Positions 1-7,464 of a stretch of 64,000 bases of DNA are shown here, in pieces. The stretch is taken from assembly GCF_007859315.1 (NCBI RefSeq), contig NZ_VOHA01000001.1:496001-560000 (forward strand), read 5' to 3'. The notes beneath the pieces were generated by a model. It did no database searches, had not been told where the DNA came from, and saw nothing but the letters and a program-made list of their open reading frames with translations. The DNA is from Reyranella sp. CPCC 100927. GTDB taxonomy: Bacteria > Pseudomonadota > Alphaproteobacteria > Reyranellales > Reyranellaceae. Numbering within the stretch: the stretch's first letter is position 1; the number at the start of each line of letters is the position of its first letter. Made by a program: the position numbers and the translations under genes.

Positions 1-39
1 TTTGTGATGGCTGGTACGACGAATACCGATGGATGTTCC

Positions 40-1212
40 TCACGCGGCCAGCGCCAGGATTTCGTGCACCTGTGCCGGTCCGTCGATGCGCCGAGGATTG
101 AGCGGCACCCACGGCGTGCCCATCGCCTGGGTCGCGATGCGCTCGAAGCTGTCGGGACCGACATTCACCGCCTTCAGGCTGCGCGGCATGCCCAGGCCGG
201 CGATGAAGGCATCCAGCACGTCGCCCGCATCCTGGCCCGGGTGGCCCATGGCGGCCGCCACCAGCGCCTGGCGGTCGGCATTGACCGGTTTGTTCCAGCG
301 CATCACCGCCGGCAGCATGATGCATGACGTGTGGCCATGCGGGATGTCGAACACGGCGCCCAGCACGTAGCCGATGCCGTGGCTGGCGCCCATCGGCACG
401 CCGCCGGCCAGCGGTCCCATGGACAGCCACGTGCCCATCTGGCAGTCGGCGCGCGCCGCGAGGTCGGCCGGATCCGCCTTCGCCCGCGGCAGGCCGCGCG
501 CCAGCAGGGAGAGCCCGTGCAGCGCCTGGGCGTCGGCATAGGCGTTGGCGTGGCCCGAGCAGATGCCCTCCACGCAATGATCGACGGCGCGGATGCCGGT
601 CGACAACCACAGCCAGTCGGGCGTGTGCACCGTGATCGCCGGATCGAGCACGACCGCGCGGGGGATGATCCGCGGATGGCGGATCAGCTCCTTGAGCTTG
701 TGGCGCTCGTCGGTGACGCCGGAAATGCCGCTGAACTCGCCGCCCGAGAGCGTCGTCGGCACGCTGATCTGGCGCACGGTGGGCGGCTCGCAGGGCGGCG
801 CCGTCAGCGCACCGTCAGGTCCCTTGACCGGCCGCAGGGCATCGACAGCGTCGGGCGTGCGGACGTTATTGGCGAGGCACAGCTGTACGGCCTTGGCACC
901 GTCGGTGATCGAGCCGCCGCCGATGGTGGCGATGAGGTCGGCGCCGGCCTCGCGCGCCTGCTCGGCGGCGGCGACCACGGCGGCGCGCGGCGTATGCGGC
1001 GGCATGCCGTCGAACGTGCCGGCATAGCGGTTGCCCAGGGCCTGGCGCACCTTCTCGATCTCGTCGGTCTGGCGGTTGAGCGTGCTGCTCGCCATCAGGA
1101 AGACGCGCCTGGCGTCGAACCGGCGCGTGACCTCGGCAATGGCCTCGGCGGCCGGCCGGTTGAAGAGCACTTCTTCCATCTGGCCAAAAGTGACGCGTCC
1201 TGGTCGCAGCAT
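40..1212 (-). CDS. Iron-containing alcohol dehydrogenase, maleylacetate reductase-like
   Basis: A 390-residue Fe-ADH family enzyme. Family members reduce a keto or aldehyde group with NAD(P)H; the closest type I recognise is maleylacetate reductase, which feeds ring-cleavage products to 3-oxoadipate. Visible landmarks are FDGMPPHTPR near residue 60, IATIGGGSITDGAKA (nucleotide-binding GGGS loop), the PTTLSGGEFS stretch and a late metal-site region (GASHGIGYVLGAVFDIPHGHT). I chose the ATG at 1212, where the MLRPGRVTF N-terminus begins; the frame stays open further upstream, but that part has no family features. It diverges from the VOC gene. The exact substrate is inferred from similarity only. 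Confidence 0.85.
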   Translation of the reverse strand: MLRPGRVTFGQMEEVLFNRPAAEAIAEVTRRFDARRVFLMASSTLNRQTDEIEKVRQALGNRYAGTFDGMPPHTPRAAVVAAAEQAREAGADLIATIGGGSITDGAKAVQLCLANNVRTPDAVDALRPVKGPDGALTAPPCEPPTVRQISVPTTLSGGEFSGISGVTDERHKLKELIRHPRIIPRAVVLDPAITVHTPDWLWLSTGIRAVDHCVEGICSGHANAYADAQALHGLSLLARGLPRAKADPADLAARADCQMGTWLSMGPLAGGVPMGASHGIGYVLGAVFDIPHGHTSCIMLPAVMRWNKPVNADRQALVAAAMGHPGQDAGDVLDAFIAGLGMPRSLKAVNVGPDSFERIATQAMGTPWVPLNPRRIDGPAQVHEILALAA

Positions 1213-1437
1213 GTCGTTCCTCCCGGTGATGACGGTCTTGATCGTACGATACCCCGCGCGCAACCGTGCACGAGTTGCGATAACAGCAGGACCGACCGAC
1301 CGAGACTGCAGCCCATCCTTCGAGGCTGCGCCGGCACGATGCGGTCGCGCGGGGGCCATGTGCGATCGCCGCCGCGCGCCCAGGGAGCCAACGGCACCGG
1401 GCGTCGTTATGGTCGAACATGCGGCGAGGAGGGCAGG

Positions 1438-1860
1438 ATGGCGCGCGTCGTCGGTATCGACCACCTGGTCATCAGGGTCAGCGACTATGAAAAGTCGAAG
1501 GCCTTCTACGGCAAGCTGTTCGATTTCCTGGGCTTCGAGATCTCGGACGAGTACCCGCAGGCGATCGGCTGGACCAACGGCAAGACGCGTTTCTGGATCT
1601 ATCCGGCCGACGCCAGCGGCAGGAAACGCAAGTATCGCAACGGCGACGTCGGCTTCCACCACTACGCCTTCCAGCTGCGCAACCGCAAGGATGTCGACGC
1701 GCTGCAGGCGTTCCTCGAGAACGACTTGAAGGCCACGATCGTCGATGCGGCCGGCGAGCACTACGACGACTACTACGCCGTCTTCTTCCTCGATCCCGAT
1801 GGACTGAAGCTGGAAGGCATGAAGTACGGTGAGCGCCGGGCTAAACGCAAGAAGGCTTAA
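1438..1860 (+). CDS. VOC (glyoxalase/extradiol dioxygenase fold) family protein
   Basis: A 140-residue single-domain vicinal oxygen chelate protein. It shows the paired beta-alpha-beta-beta-beta layout: IDHLVIRVSDYEKSKAFYGKLFDFLGF at the start, GFHHYAFQLRNRKDVDAL in the second half, and FFLDPDGLKLEGM at the end. His in IDHL, His in FHHYAF and Glu in LEGM are the usual metal-ligand positions. The ATG at 1438 has GGAGGGCAGG just upstream. Members catalyse metal-dependent lyase, isomerase or dioxygenase reactions; the substrate here is unknown. It is divergent from the maleylacetate-reductase-like gene, so a shared role in aromatic breakdown is possible but not shown. Confidence 0.85.
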   Translation: MARVVGIDHLVIRVSDYEKSKAFYGKLFDFLGFEISDEYPQAIGWTNGKTRFWIYPADASGRKRKYRNGDVGFHHYAFQLRNRKDVDALQAFLENDLKATIVDAAGEHYDDYYAVFFLDPDGLKLEGMKYGERRAKRKKA

Positions 1861-2008
1861 TCCCTCTCCCGCAAGCGGGAGAGGGAGGGGCCCATGGCGC
1901 GCAGCGCCATGGGAGGGTGAGGGATTACAGATGAGATGCTGTGTCCTGAGGCCCTCACCCGCCGGTCGCTTCGCGACCGTCGACCTCTCCCGCTCGCGGG
2001 AGAGGTCA
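1861..2008. repeat. Intergenic palindromic repeat cluster
   Basis: The 148 bp between the VOC gene and the GMC oxidoreductase are almost all inverted repeats. One stem is CCTCTCCCG...CGGGAGAGG at 1863-1885. A GCCCATGGCGC/GCGCCATGGG stem follows at about 1889-1913. Another CCTCTCCCG/CGGGAGAGG pair stands at about 1983-2006, after GGTCGCTTCGCGACC. It lies between convergent genes, where it could act as a bidirectional terminator. Such elements are common in GC-rich proteobacterial intergenic DNA. Confidence 0.75.
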
Positions 2009-2011
2009 TGA

Positions 2012-3715
2012 TCACCTACCCGCCAGCACCGCGTCCGCGATCTTCTCCGCCGTCATCAGCGTCGGGAAGTTCGTATTGGCGCACGGCACCACCGGGAACA
2101 GCGAGGCGTCGACCACGCGCAGGCCCTGAACACCGCGCACGCGGCCGGTGTTGTCCGTCACCACCATGGGATCGTCGGCGCGTCCCATACGGCAGCTGCA
2201 CGACGCGTGCCAGACGCCGATCGTGGCCTTGCGGATGAAGGCTTCCAGCGCGTCGTCGTCGGTCATGACCTGGTCGAAACGGAAGCCCTCGATGATGAAG
2301 CGGTCGATCAGCAGGCGGCGCAGCGCGGCGGGACCGTCGAGGAACTTCGAGATCACCTGCGTGAGGAACCGGTTCTTGGCGTTCACCACACCGATCTTGC
2401 GCACGCGGTCGCTGTAGGCGGCCGGGAACGGATCGCTGGAGACGGCTTGCAGCGGTGCGCTCATCTGCAACGCCGCCATGCGGCGGAAGCCGCTCATCAG
2501 GCGGTCGAGATCGCGCTTGTCCGACAGCAGGTTGAACTCGACGATCGGCTCGGCCCGCCAGTCGCGCGAGGCGAGCTTGACCTGGCCGGTCTCCGAATAG
2601 GTCCTGTTGATGAACACCAGCAGCGAGGCGATCTGTTCGCCCACGGCGTGCCACGCCGATTTGCCGACGACGGCGACGAACATGTCGCCCTTGGGCACGC
2701 CCTCGAGTCCCGACGAGTAGCGCAGGCCCACCAGGATGTGGCGGCGCGTGTGCTGGTTGATGCGCGCCTGCGGCTTGAGGAATGCCGACAATGCGATGGA
2801 AGGATGATCCATCAGCCGCTGGCCGACGCCGGGCAGGGCGGACAGCACCGGAATGCCCAGATCGTGCAGGTGGCCGACCGGGCCGATGCCGGCCCGCATC
2901 AGGTGTGCCGGCGTGTGGATCGCACCCGACGACAGGATGACGTTGTTGCCGCGGAACGTGGTCTCCTGGCCGTTCACCTCGGCTGTCACACCGACGCAGC
3001 GCGTGCCATCGAACAGCAATGACTTCACCTGGGTGCCGGTCGAGATCGTGAGGTTCTCGCGTTTGCGCGTATCGGCGTCGAGGTAACCCATCGCGGCGGA
3101 TACGCGCTGCTCGTTGGCGTTGGAGTGGGTGACCGGAAAATAGCCGTCGACGAATTCGCCGTTCTGGTCCGGCAGAAAGGCGTAGCCCGCCTGCTTGCAG
3201 GCCTCGGCGAATGCCGTGGCGTGGCCGGTCCAGTGCTCCGGCTTGATGCGGCGCACGGGAATGCGGCCATCCTTGCCGTGCCACGGACCATCGAAGTCGA
3301 GATCGCGTTCGACCTTCTTGAAGTAGGGCAGCACGTCATCCCAGCCCCAGCCTTCGGCGCCGCGTGCCTGCCATTCGGCATAGTCGGTCGGTGCGCCGCG
3401 GTTGGCCATCTGGCCATTGATCGACGAGCCGCCGCCCAGCACCCGCGCCTGCTCGTACTTGCGCAGCGGCGGTCGATCGGCGTCGGGGTTGTTGTGCGAG
3501 ACGATCTGGGTGTGGACCTTCAGCTCGGTCCAGTGGAAGCGCGGATCGAAATACGCCATGCCGGAATAGCTGTCGCGGATCTCCGCCGGTTCCTGGCCCG
3601 GCGGCGTGTCCTGTCCCGCTTCGCACACCAGCACCTTGTTGGCGCTTTTGGCCGACAGCCGGTTGGCCAGGACCGATCCGGCCGAACCGCCACCGACGAT
3701 GATGTAATCGTACAT
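2012..3715 (-). CDS. GMC family FAD-dependent oxidoreductase (choline dehydrogenase-like)
   Basis: A 567-residue flavoprotein of normal GMC length. The N-terminal ADP-binding motif is YDYIIVGGGSAGSVLANRL (residues 2-20) with a downstream acidic residue in VLVCEAG. The GMC signature is seen in ARVLGGGSSINGQMANRG. The C-terminal catalytic part has WHASCSCRMGR and VVDASLFPVVPCANTNFPTLMTAEKIAD, carrying the His/Asn pair used in alcohol oxidation. Members oxidise alcohols such as choline, glucose or polyethylene glycol; the substrate cannot be read here. It has no signal peptide and appears to be monocistronic. Confidence 0.93.
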   Translation of the reverse strand: MYDYIIVGGGSAGSVLANRLSAKSANKVLVCEAGQDTPPGQEPAEIRDSYSGMAYFDPRFHWTELKVHTQIVSHNNPDADRPPLRKYEQARVLGGGSSINGQMANRGAPTDYAEWQARGAEGWGWDDVLPYFKKVERDLDFDGPWHGKDGRIPVRRIKPEHWTGHATAFAEACKQAGYAFLPDQNGEFVDGYFPVTHSNANEQRVSAAMGYLDADTRKRENLTISTGTQVKSLLFDGTRCVGVTAEVNGQETTFRGNNVILSSGAIHTPAHLMRAGIGPVGHLHDLGIPVLSALPGVGQRLMDHPSIALSAFLKPQARINQHTRRHILVGLRYSSGLEGVPKGDMFVAVVGKSAWHAVGEQIASLLVFINRTYSETGQVKLASRDWRAEPIVEFNLLSDKRDLDRLMSGFRRMAALQMSAPLQAVSSDPFPAAYSDRVRKIGVVNAKNRFLTQVISKFLDGPAALRRLLIDRFIIEGFRFDQVMTDDDALEAFIRKATIGVWHASCSCRMGRADDPMVVTDNTGRVRGVQGLRVVDASLFPVVPCANTNFPTLMTAEKIADAVLAGR

Positions 3716-3755
3716 GCCTGCGTTTCCTCTGTCGTTTGCCGACGACGCTAGTCCC

Positions 3756-3827
3756 CGGAATCACGCGTCACTGATACGGCGCTCAGGATGACGGTCCCGA
3801 GTCGCACTCCAGCGATAGCGGGTACTA
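3756..3827. repeat. Dispersed repeat, short copy
   Basis: It begins CGGAATCACGCGTCACTGAT and ends in CTCCAGCGATAGCGGGTAC. The same flanks reappear at 55936-56082, where they enclose a full hairpin element. This 72-bp copy keeps only the last bases of the hairpin's right arm (CTCAGGATGACGGTCC), so it looks like an internal deletion of the 147-bp form. Confidence 0.7.
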
Positions 3828-4100
3828 GACCATGTTGCGATGAAGGTGATCGATTTATTTTCGATGCCGATTTTTGGACTCTTGTGCCCGCCGCACGCTG
3901 CGCTGTAGTTGGCAGCAGGTTCGCGTCCTCGCCGCCGGAGCTTCGGGCGTTTCGTGGGCCCCGCGTCATGGGGCACGCCGCCGCCGGGCTGAACGGGCGT
4001 TTCGGTCGTCGCCGTCACAGGCACACGTGGTGTTTCGTCGTCGTGTCCGCGATGCGGCGGACCCTTGCCATGGCAGGAGCGTTTCGATGATCCAGTCACA

Positions 4101-4125
4101 CGGGTTTCGGCAATTTCCGCAACCC
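4101..4125 (+). repeat. Direct repeat, left copy
   Basis: A 25-bp unit with core GGCAATTTCCGCAACCC, repeated at 4279-4303 with one mismatch. The two copies are 178 bp apart and bracket the CTGTC heptamer runs. Their function is unknown. Confidence 0.7.
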
Positions 4126-4278
4126 TTTCTGCTGTCGCGCACGGGTTCCCGGGGTGCGAGGGCAGTAGGATTTTCTGTCGCTTTCTGTCGCTTTTCTGTC
4201 AGGTCAGGACAACCTGCTTACGCCTTGGAATCGTGGCTCCCAGCACTTCTGTCATTTCTGTCACTAATGCCGTGGCCA

Positions 4279-4303
4279 CGGGTTCCGGCAATTTCCGCAA
4301 CCC
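4279..4303 (+). repeat. Direct repeat, right copy
   Basis: Second copy of the 25-bp unit at 4101-4125, differing at one base (GGGTTCC here, GGGTTTC there). It lies 113 bp before the response regulator start. Confidence 0.7.
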
Positions 4304-4415
4304 GTGTTTCCCCAAACTCTGGGCAGGGCTCTCCGGAGGAAGGGCACAAACGCCTCCTGCAAATGAAGGATGACGGTCGGACGATGCGCTCATAGCCTAC
4401 CCGGCTTGTCGTTAC

Positions 4416-5063
4416 GTGCTCGAGGTGGCGCCGTTGTCGTCCGTTCTCGTCGTCGATGATCACGAACTGTTCCGCAAGGGTCTGATCGCGGCGTTGAGCG
4501 AGGTCGTCGCCGACGGCATCGACTGGCTGGAAGCCGGCTCGCTGCGGGAGACGCTCGCGATCCTGGCGGCCCGGGGTCCGGTGTCGCTGGTGGTGCTCGA
4601 CCTGAAGTTGCCCGACACGCAGGGCTTCGGTGCGCTGTCCGCTCTGCGCCAAGCCTATCCGCAGCAGCGCGTCCTTGTGATATCGGCCAGCGCCGACGAC
4701 GCGATTCACCATCATGTCCTGGCGCTGGGTGCCTGGGGATTCGCCGGCAAATCCGCGACGGCGACATCCTTGCGGGACCTGCTGGCGGCAGCGCTGTCGC
4801 TGGGAACGCGCCGGGCCGACCAGGGTGTGTCCGATCCGGCGCATGCCCGCGCCGCGCGCGACAATCCCGTCGGCTATGCCCACGTGCAGCGCCTGGGCGA
4901 GCGGCATCTGCAGGTCCTGGAGCTGCTGCTGCGCGGATGCAGCAACCAGCAGATCGTGACGGAGACGGGCCTCGCCCTGGGCACGGTCAAGAACTACGTC
5001 TCGGCGGTGCTGATCTGCTTCGAGGCCCGCTCGCGCGCTCACCTGCTCAGCCTCTTCAAGTGA
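4416..5063 (+). CDS. LuxR/NarL-type response regulator
   Basis: A 215-residue two-domain transcription regulator. The receiver begins SVLVVDDHELFRKGL (residues 9-23) and has the phospho-acceptor Asp62 in VVLDLKLPD. The C-terminal HTH is RHLQVLELLLRGCSNQQIVTETGLALGTVKNYVSAV, the LuxR/GerE type that binds DNA as a dimer. The start is GTG at 4416; another GTG at 4425 is equally possible because neither has a strong ribosome site. The kinase gene follows after 11 nt, so the two are a cognate pair. Targets are unknown; the TPS operon downstream on the same strand is the nearest candidate. Confidence 0.9.
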   Translation: MLEVAPLSSVLVVDDHELFRKGLIAALSEVVADGIDWLEAGSLRETLAILAARGPVSLVVLDLKLPDTQGFGALSALRQAYPQQRVLVISASADDAIHHHVLALGAWGFAGKSATATSLRDLLAAALSLGTRRADQGVSDPAHARAARDNPVGYAHVQRLGERHLQVLELLLRGCSNQQIVTETGLALGTVKNYVSAVLICFEARSRAHLLSLFK

Positions 5064-5074
5064 CAGGCGGCCCT

Positions 5075-6898
5075 GTGTCGACACTTCCTGCCGTGTTCAT
5101 CCGTCTCTGGAACGGTCCCCAGGTCCTGGCACCCGATATCCAGCGCGAGGTGCTGCGCTCCCTGTGGCCCGGCAAGCGTCATACCTCGCTGCTGGCGGCG
5201 ACGATCGCCATTACCCTGCTGGCGGGCAGCATGTGGATCCTCAACGGCGACAGCGGTGCCGTGATCTGGGCGCTGATCATGTATGTCGTGCAGTTCATCC
5301 GCTGGCGGGTGATCCGCGCCACGGCGATGGACGCAACGGCGCGCGCCTCGACCGGCACGCTGCATGGTCGCGCGGTCGGGTTGGCGCTGCTGTTCAGCGG
5401 CACTTGGGCACTGGCGCCGTGGATGTTCTTTCCTTCCAGCAGCATGGCCGTCGTGGCCTTGATGGCCTTCTTCGTGATGGGTCTGATCCAGGTCGGCGTC
5501 GCGGCGGTGGCATCCTACTGGCCGGCGCTGCGCGTGTTCCTGCCCCTGACGCCGCTCAGCCTCGCGCTGCGCCTGTTCATCGAGGCGAGTTGGATCAGCG
5601 TCGTGCTCGGTGCTGCCGTGCTGATCATGCTGGCCTGCCTGATCCTCTTTTCGTGGGAGCAGAACAGCATTGTCACGCAATCGATCATCAACCGGGTCGA
5701 GAACGAAAAGCTGGCCAACGAGCTGCGCTTGCGGCTGGCCGACATCGAGCGTTTGAGCGGCGAGAAGACACGACTGTTTGCGGCCGCCAATCATGACCTG
5801 CGGCAGCCCCTGCACGCGTTGTCGCTGTTCGCCACCGCGCTCAGCGGCGATCTGAAGGATCCCGCCAGCCTGGATCGGCTGCGACATATGCAGCGCGCCA
5901 TCGCGGCGCTGGAAACGTCGTTCAACCTCATGCTCGACATCTCGCGGCTCGATTCGGGGAAGGCGGAAGCGGTACGCGAGCCCGTCGCGCTGGCGCCGGT
6001 CTTCCGCGCGCTGAACGATCGCTTTGCCGAACCGGCGCGCCTGAAAGGCCTGTCGCTGCGCTTTGCGCCAACCCAGGCCTGCGTGACGGGCGATCCCGTG
6101 ATGATCGATCGGCTGCTGGGCAATCTGATCGACAATGCGATCAAGTATACCACCAGCGGCAGCGTCTGGGTCGGCGCGCGACTGCGCGAGAAGGGCGGGG
6201 CCTGGCTCGTGGAGGTGCGTGACAGCGGCATCGGCATTGCGCCGGAGATGCAGTCGCGCGTCTTCGAGGAGTTTTTCCAGGTCGATAACGCCGGTCGGGA
6301 CCGCGAGCGCGGTCTTGGCCTGGGACTGGCGATCGTCCGCCGGCTGGCGGATACATTGGGGTTTACGCTCACCCTGCGATCGGCGATCGGCCGTGGCAGC
6401 TGCTTCGCCGTCCGGATGCCGGCTCGGCTTCTCGCCGACGTGTTGGCGTCGTCACCTGCCGCCCGGAGCGACGAGGCCCTGCCGCCCTTGGCGGCACGCA
6501 TCCTGGTGCTGGACGACGAGCCTGCCATTCGCGCCGGCATGGAGGTGCTGCTGCGGCAATGGGGCTGCCAGACCGTCACTGTCGCCGACGAGTCGGCCTT
6601 GGAACACGTGCTGGCCAACGGCGCCGGCGTGGCGCCGCCGGCATTCGACGTGCTGATCGCCGACATGCGTCTGCCGGGCGCACGTGATGGCCTGCAGATC
6701 GCCCAGGACGCCCTGGCGCGCCGGCAGGTGGGTGCATTCCTGGTTCTGACCGGCGAGACCACGCCTGCCACGCTGGCGCGCATCGAGGCCAGCGGTTGTC
6801 CCGTGCTGCTCAAGCCCGTGGATCCCGCCCAACTGCATGCCGCGCTGGGTGCACTGGTCACCGATGCAGCCACGGACGTGGTACGCGCGGGCATGTGA
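5075..6898 (+). CDS. Hybrid sensor histidine kinase with C-terminal receiver
   Basis: About 607 residues. The N-terminal third carries roughly five to six hydrophobic segments (residues about 35-200) and no PAS domain. A short helical linker follows, then the HisKA box FAAANHDLRQPLHALSLF with phospho-acceptor His240. The ATPase part shows NLIDNAIKYT (N box), VRDSGIGI (G1) and GLGLGLAIVRRLAD (G2). The C-terminal receiver starts RILVLDDEPAIRAGMEVLL with Asp530 in LIADMRLPG. The NHDLRQPLHAL box is typical of NahK/ErcS'-like kinases. The start is probably GTG 5075, 12 nt after the regulator stop; GTG 5093 is an alternative. The signal sensed is unknown. Confidence 0.9.
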   Translation: MSTLPAVFIRLWNGPQVLAPDIQREVLRSLWPGKRHTSLLAATIAITLLAGSMWILNGDSGAVIWALIMYVVQFIRWRVIRATAMDATARASTGTLHGRAVGLALLFSGTWALAPWMFFPSSSMAVVALMAFFVMGLIQVGVAAVASYWPALRVFLPLTPLSLALRLFIEASWISVVLGAAVLIMLACLILFSWEQNSIVTQSIINRVENEKLANELRLRLADIERLSGEKTRLFAAANHDLRQPLHALSLFATALSGDLKDPASLDRLRHMQRAIAALETSFNLMLDISRLDSGKAEAVREPVALAPVFRALNDRFAEPARLKGLSLRFAPTQACVTGDPVMIDRLLGNLIDNAIKYTTSGSVWVGARLREKGGAWLVEVRDSGIGIAPEMQSRVFEEFFQVDNAGRDRERGLGLGLAIVRRLADTLGFTLTLRSAIGRGSCFAVRMPARLLADVLASSPAARSDEALPPLAARILVLDDEPAIRAGMEVLLRQWGCQTVTVADESALEHVLANGAGVAPPAFDVLIADMRLPGARDGLQIAQDALARRQVGAFLVLTGETTPATLARIEASGCPVLLKPVDPAQLHAALGALVTDAATDVVRAGM

Positions 6899-7464
6899 CC
6901 TTGGTCACTATCGGCGCCGACGGCGGCCACTTAAGAAGAGTGAGCGTTCGGCGGGACTTGGCGTCACCGCGCGGAAAATCGCTGCGTCTCCTCCGAATGG
7001 AGGACGCGGCCATCGTCGTTGCGCGCGATGCTGACATGTCGCGCGGTGCGGCGAGCAGAATTGTTCTCGAAAGAGAGATTAAACATCGAGATGCCCGTGA
7101 ACGGCCCCTTTGGCGGGAGATCCACCAGCTTGCTGAGCTGCCCAGGCGATCGTGGACGTGTCGCTTGGTCGCCGGCGGCCGGTGCGCCGCGTCGGCAAGG
7201 CGGGTGCCGTAGGGCGGATGTTTACAACCAGAGCGGGAAGAGGCGGCTAGGGCGAACGAGAAAGGGCGAGTATTCAAGGGATTGTCTGCCATTTTTCATG
7301 TGCCCAGCGGGCGAATAGCTCGACCTGACCGTGAAAATTCAGCATAATGGACAGGACCGTAAAACAAGTGCGCTGTGGTCCAAGCAAGCGCTCCGCAACA
7401 AGGTTCAAATGGCGGGAAGGCCGGCGGCCAGGCGTGGCTGTAGGCCCGAACCGATGGGGGAGAG
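6899..7464. other. Non-coding 566-bp leader of the TPS operon
   Basis: No gene with a credible start or domain is seen. It should hold the promoter of the TPS operon. One imperfect hairpin at 6984-7007 has the stem GCGT plus CCTCC pairing with GGAGG plus ACGC, a 2-nt bulge and a GAAT loop. The AT-richer stretch around 7290-7370 is the likeliest promoter zone, but no clear -35/-10 pair stands out. Confidence 0.5.

Larger units (their letters stand above)
3716..4415. other. Non-coding 700-bp region upstream of the two-component genes
   Basis: No convincing gene is present; the open frames here lack recognisable domains and good ribosome sites. It holds a decayed dispersed repeat (3756-3827), a 25-bp direct repeat (4101-4125 and 4279-4303, one mismatch), and runs of CTGTC-type heptamers at 4175-4202 and 4249-4264. 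The text GCCGATTTTTGGACTC near 3866-3881 recurs near 44831-44846 in the other long intergenic region. Confidence 0.6.

Noticed and set aside
40-1761. N-terminal extension of the Fe-alcohol dehydrogenase to 573 residues
   Set aside because: The extra part overlaps the divergent VOC gene and has no family similarity. The enzyme's normal start is at 1212.
4175-4202. PhoB box (CTGTC heptamers)
   Set aside because: Spacings are 10 and 11 nt with CTGTCGC units, and the partner site at 4249 has 9-nt spacing. This is too irregular to call, so it is kept only as an observation.
3874-4395. Possible small gene(s) in the 3.7-4.4 kb gap
   Set aside because: Several overlapping frames are open but none has a ribosome site, domain or steady codon bias. 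The region is dominated by direct repeats.
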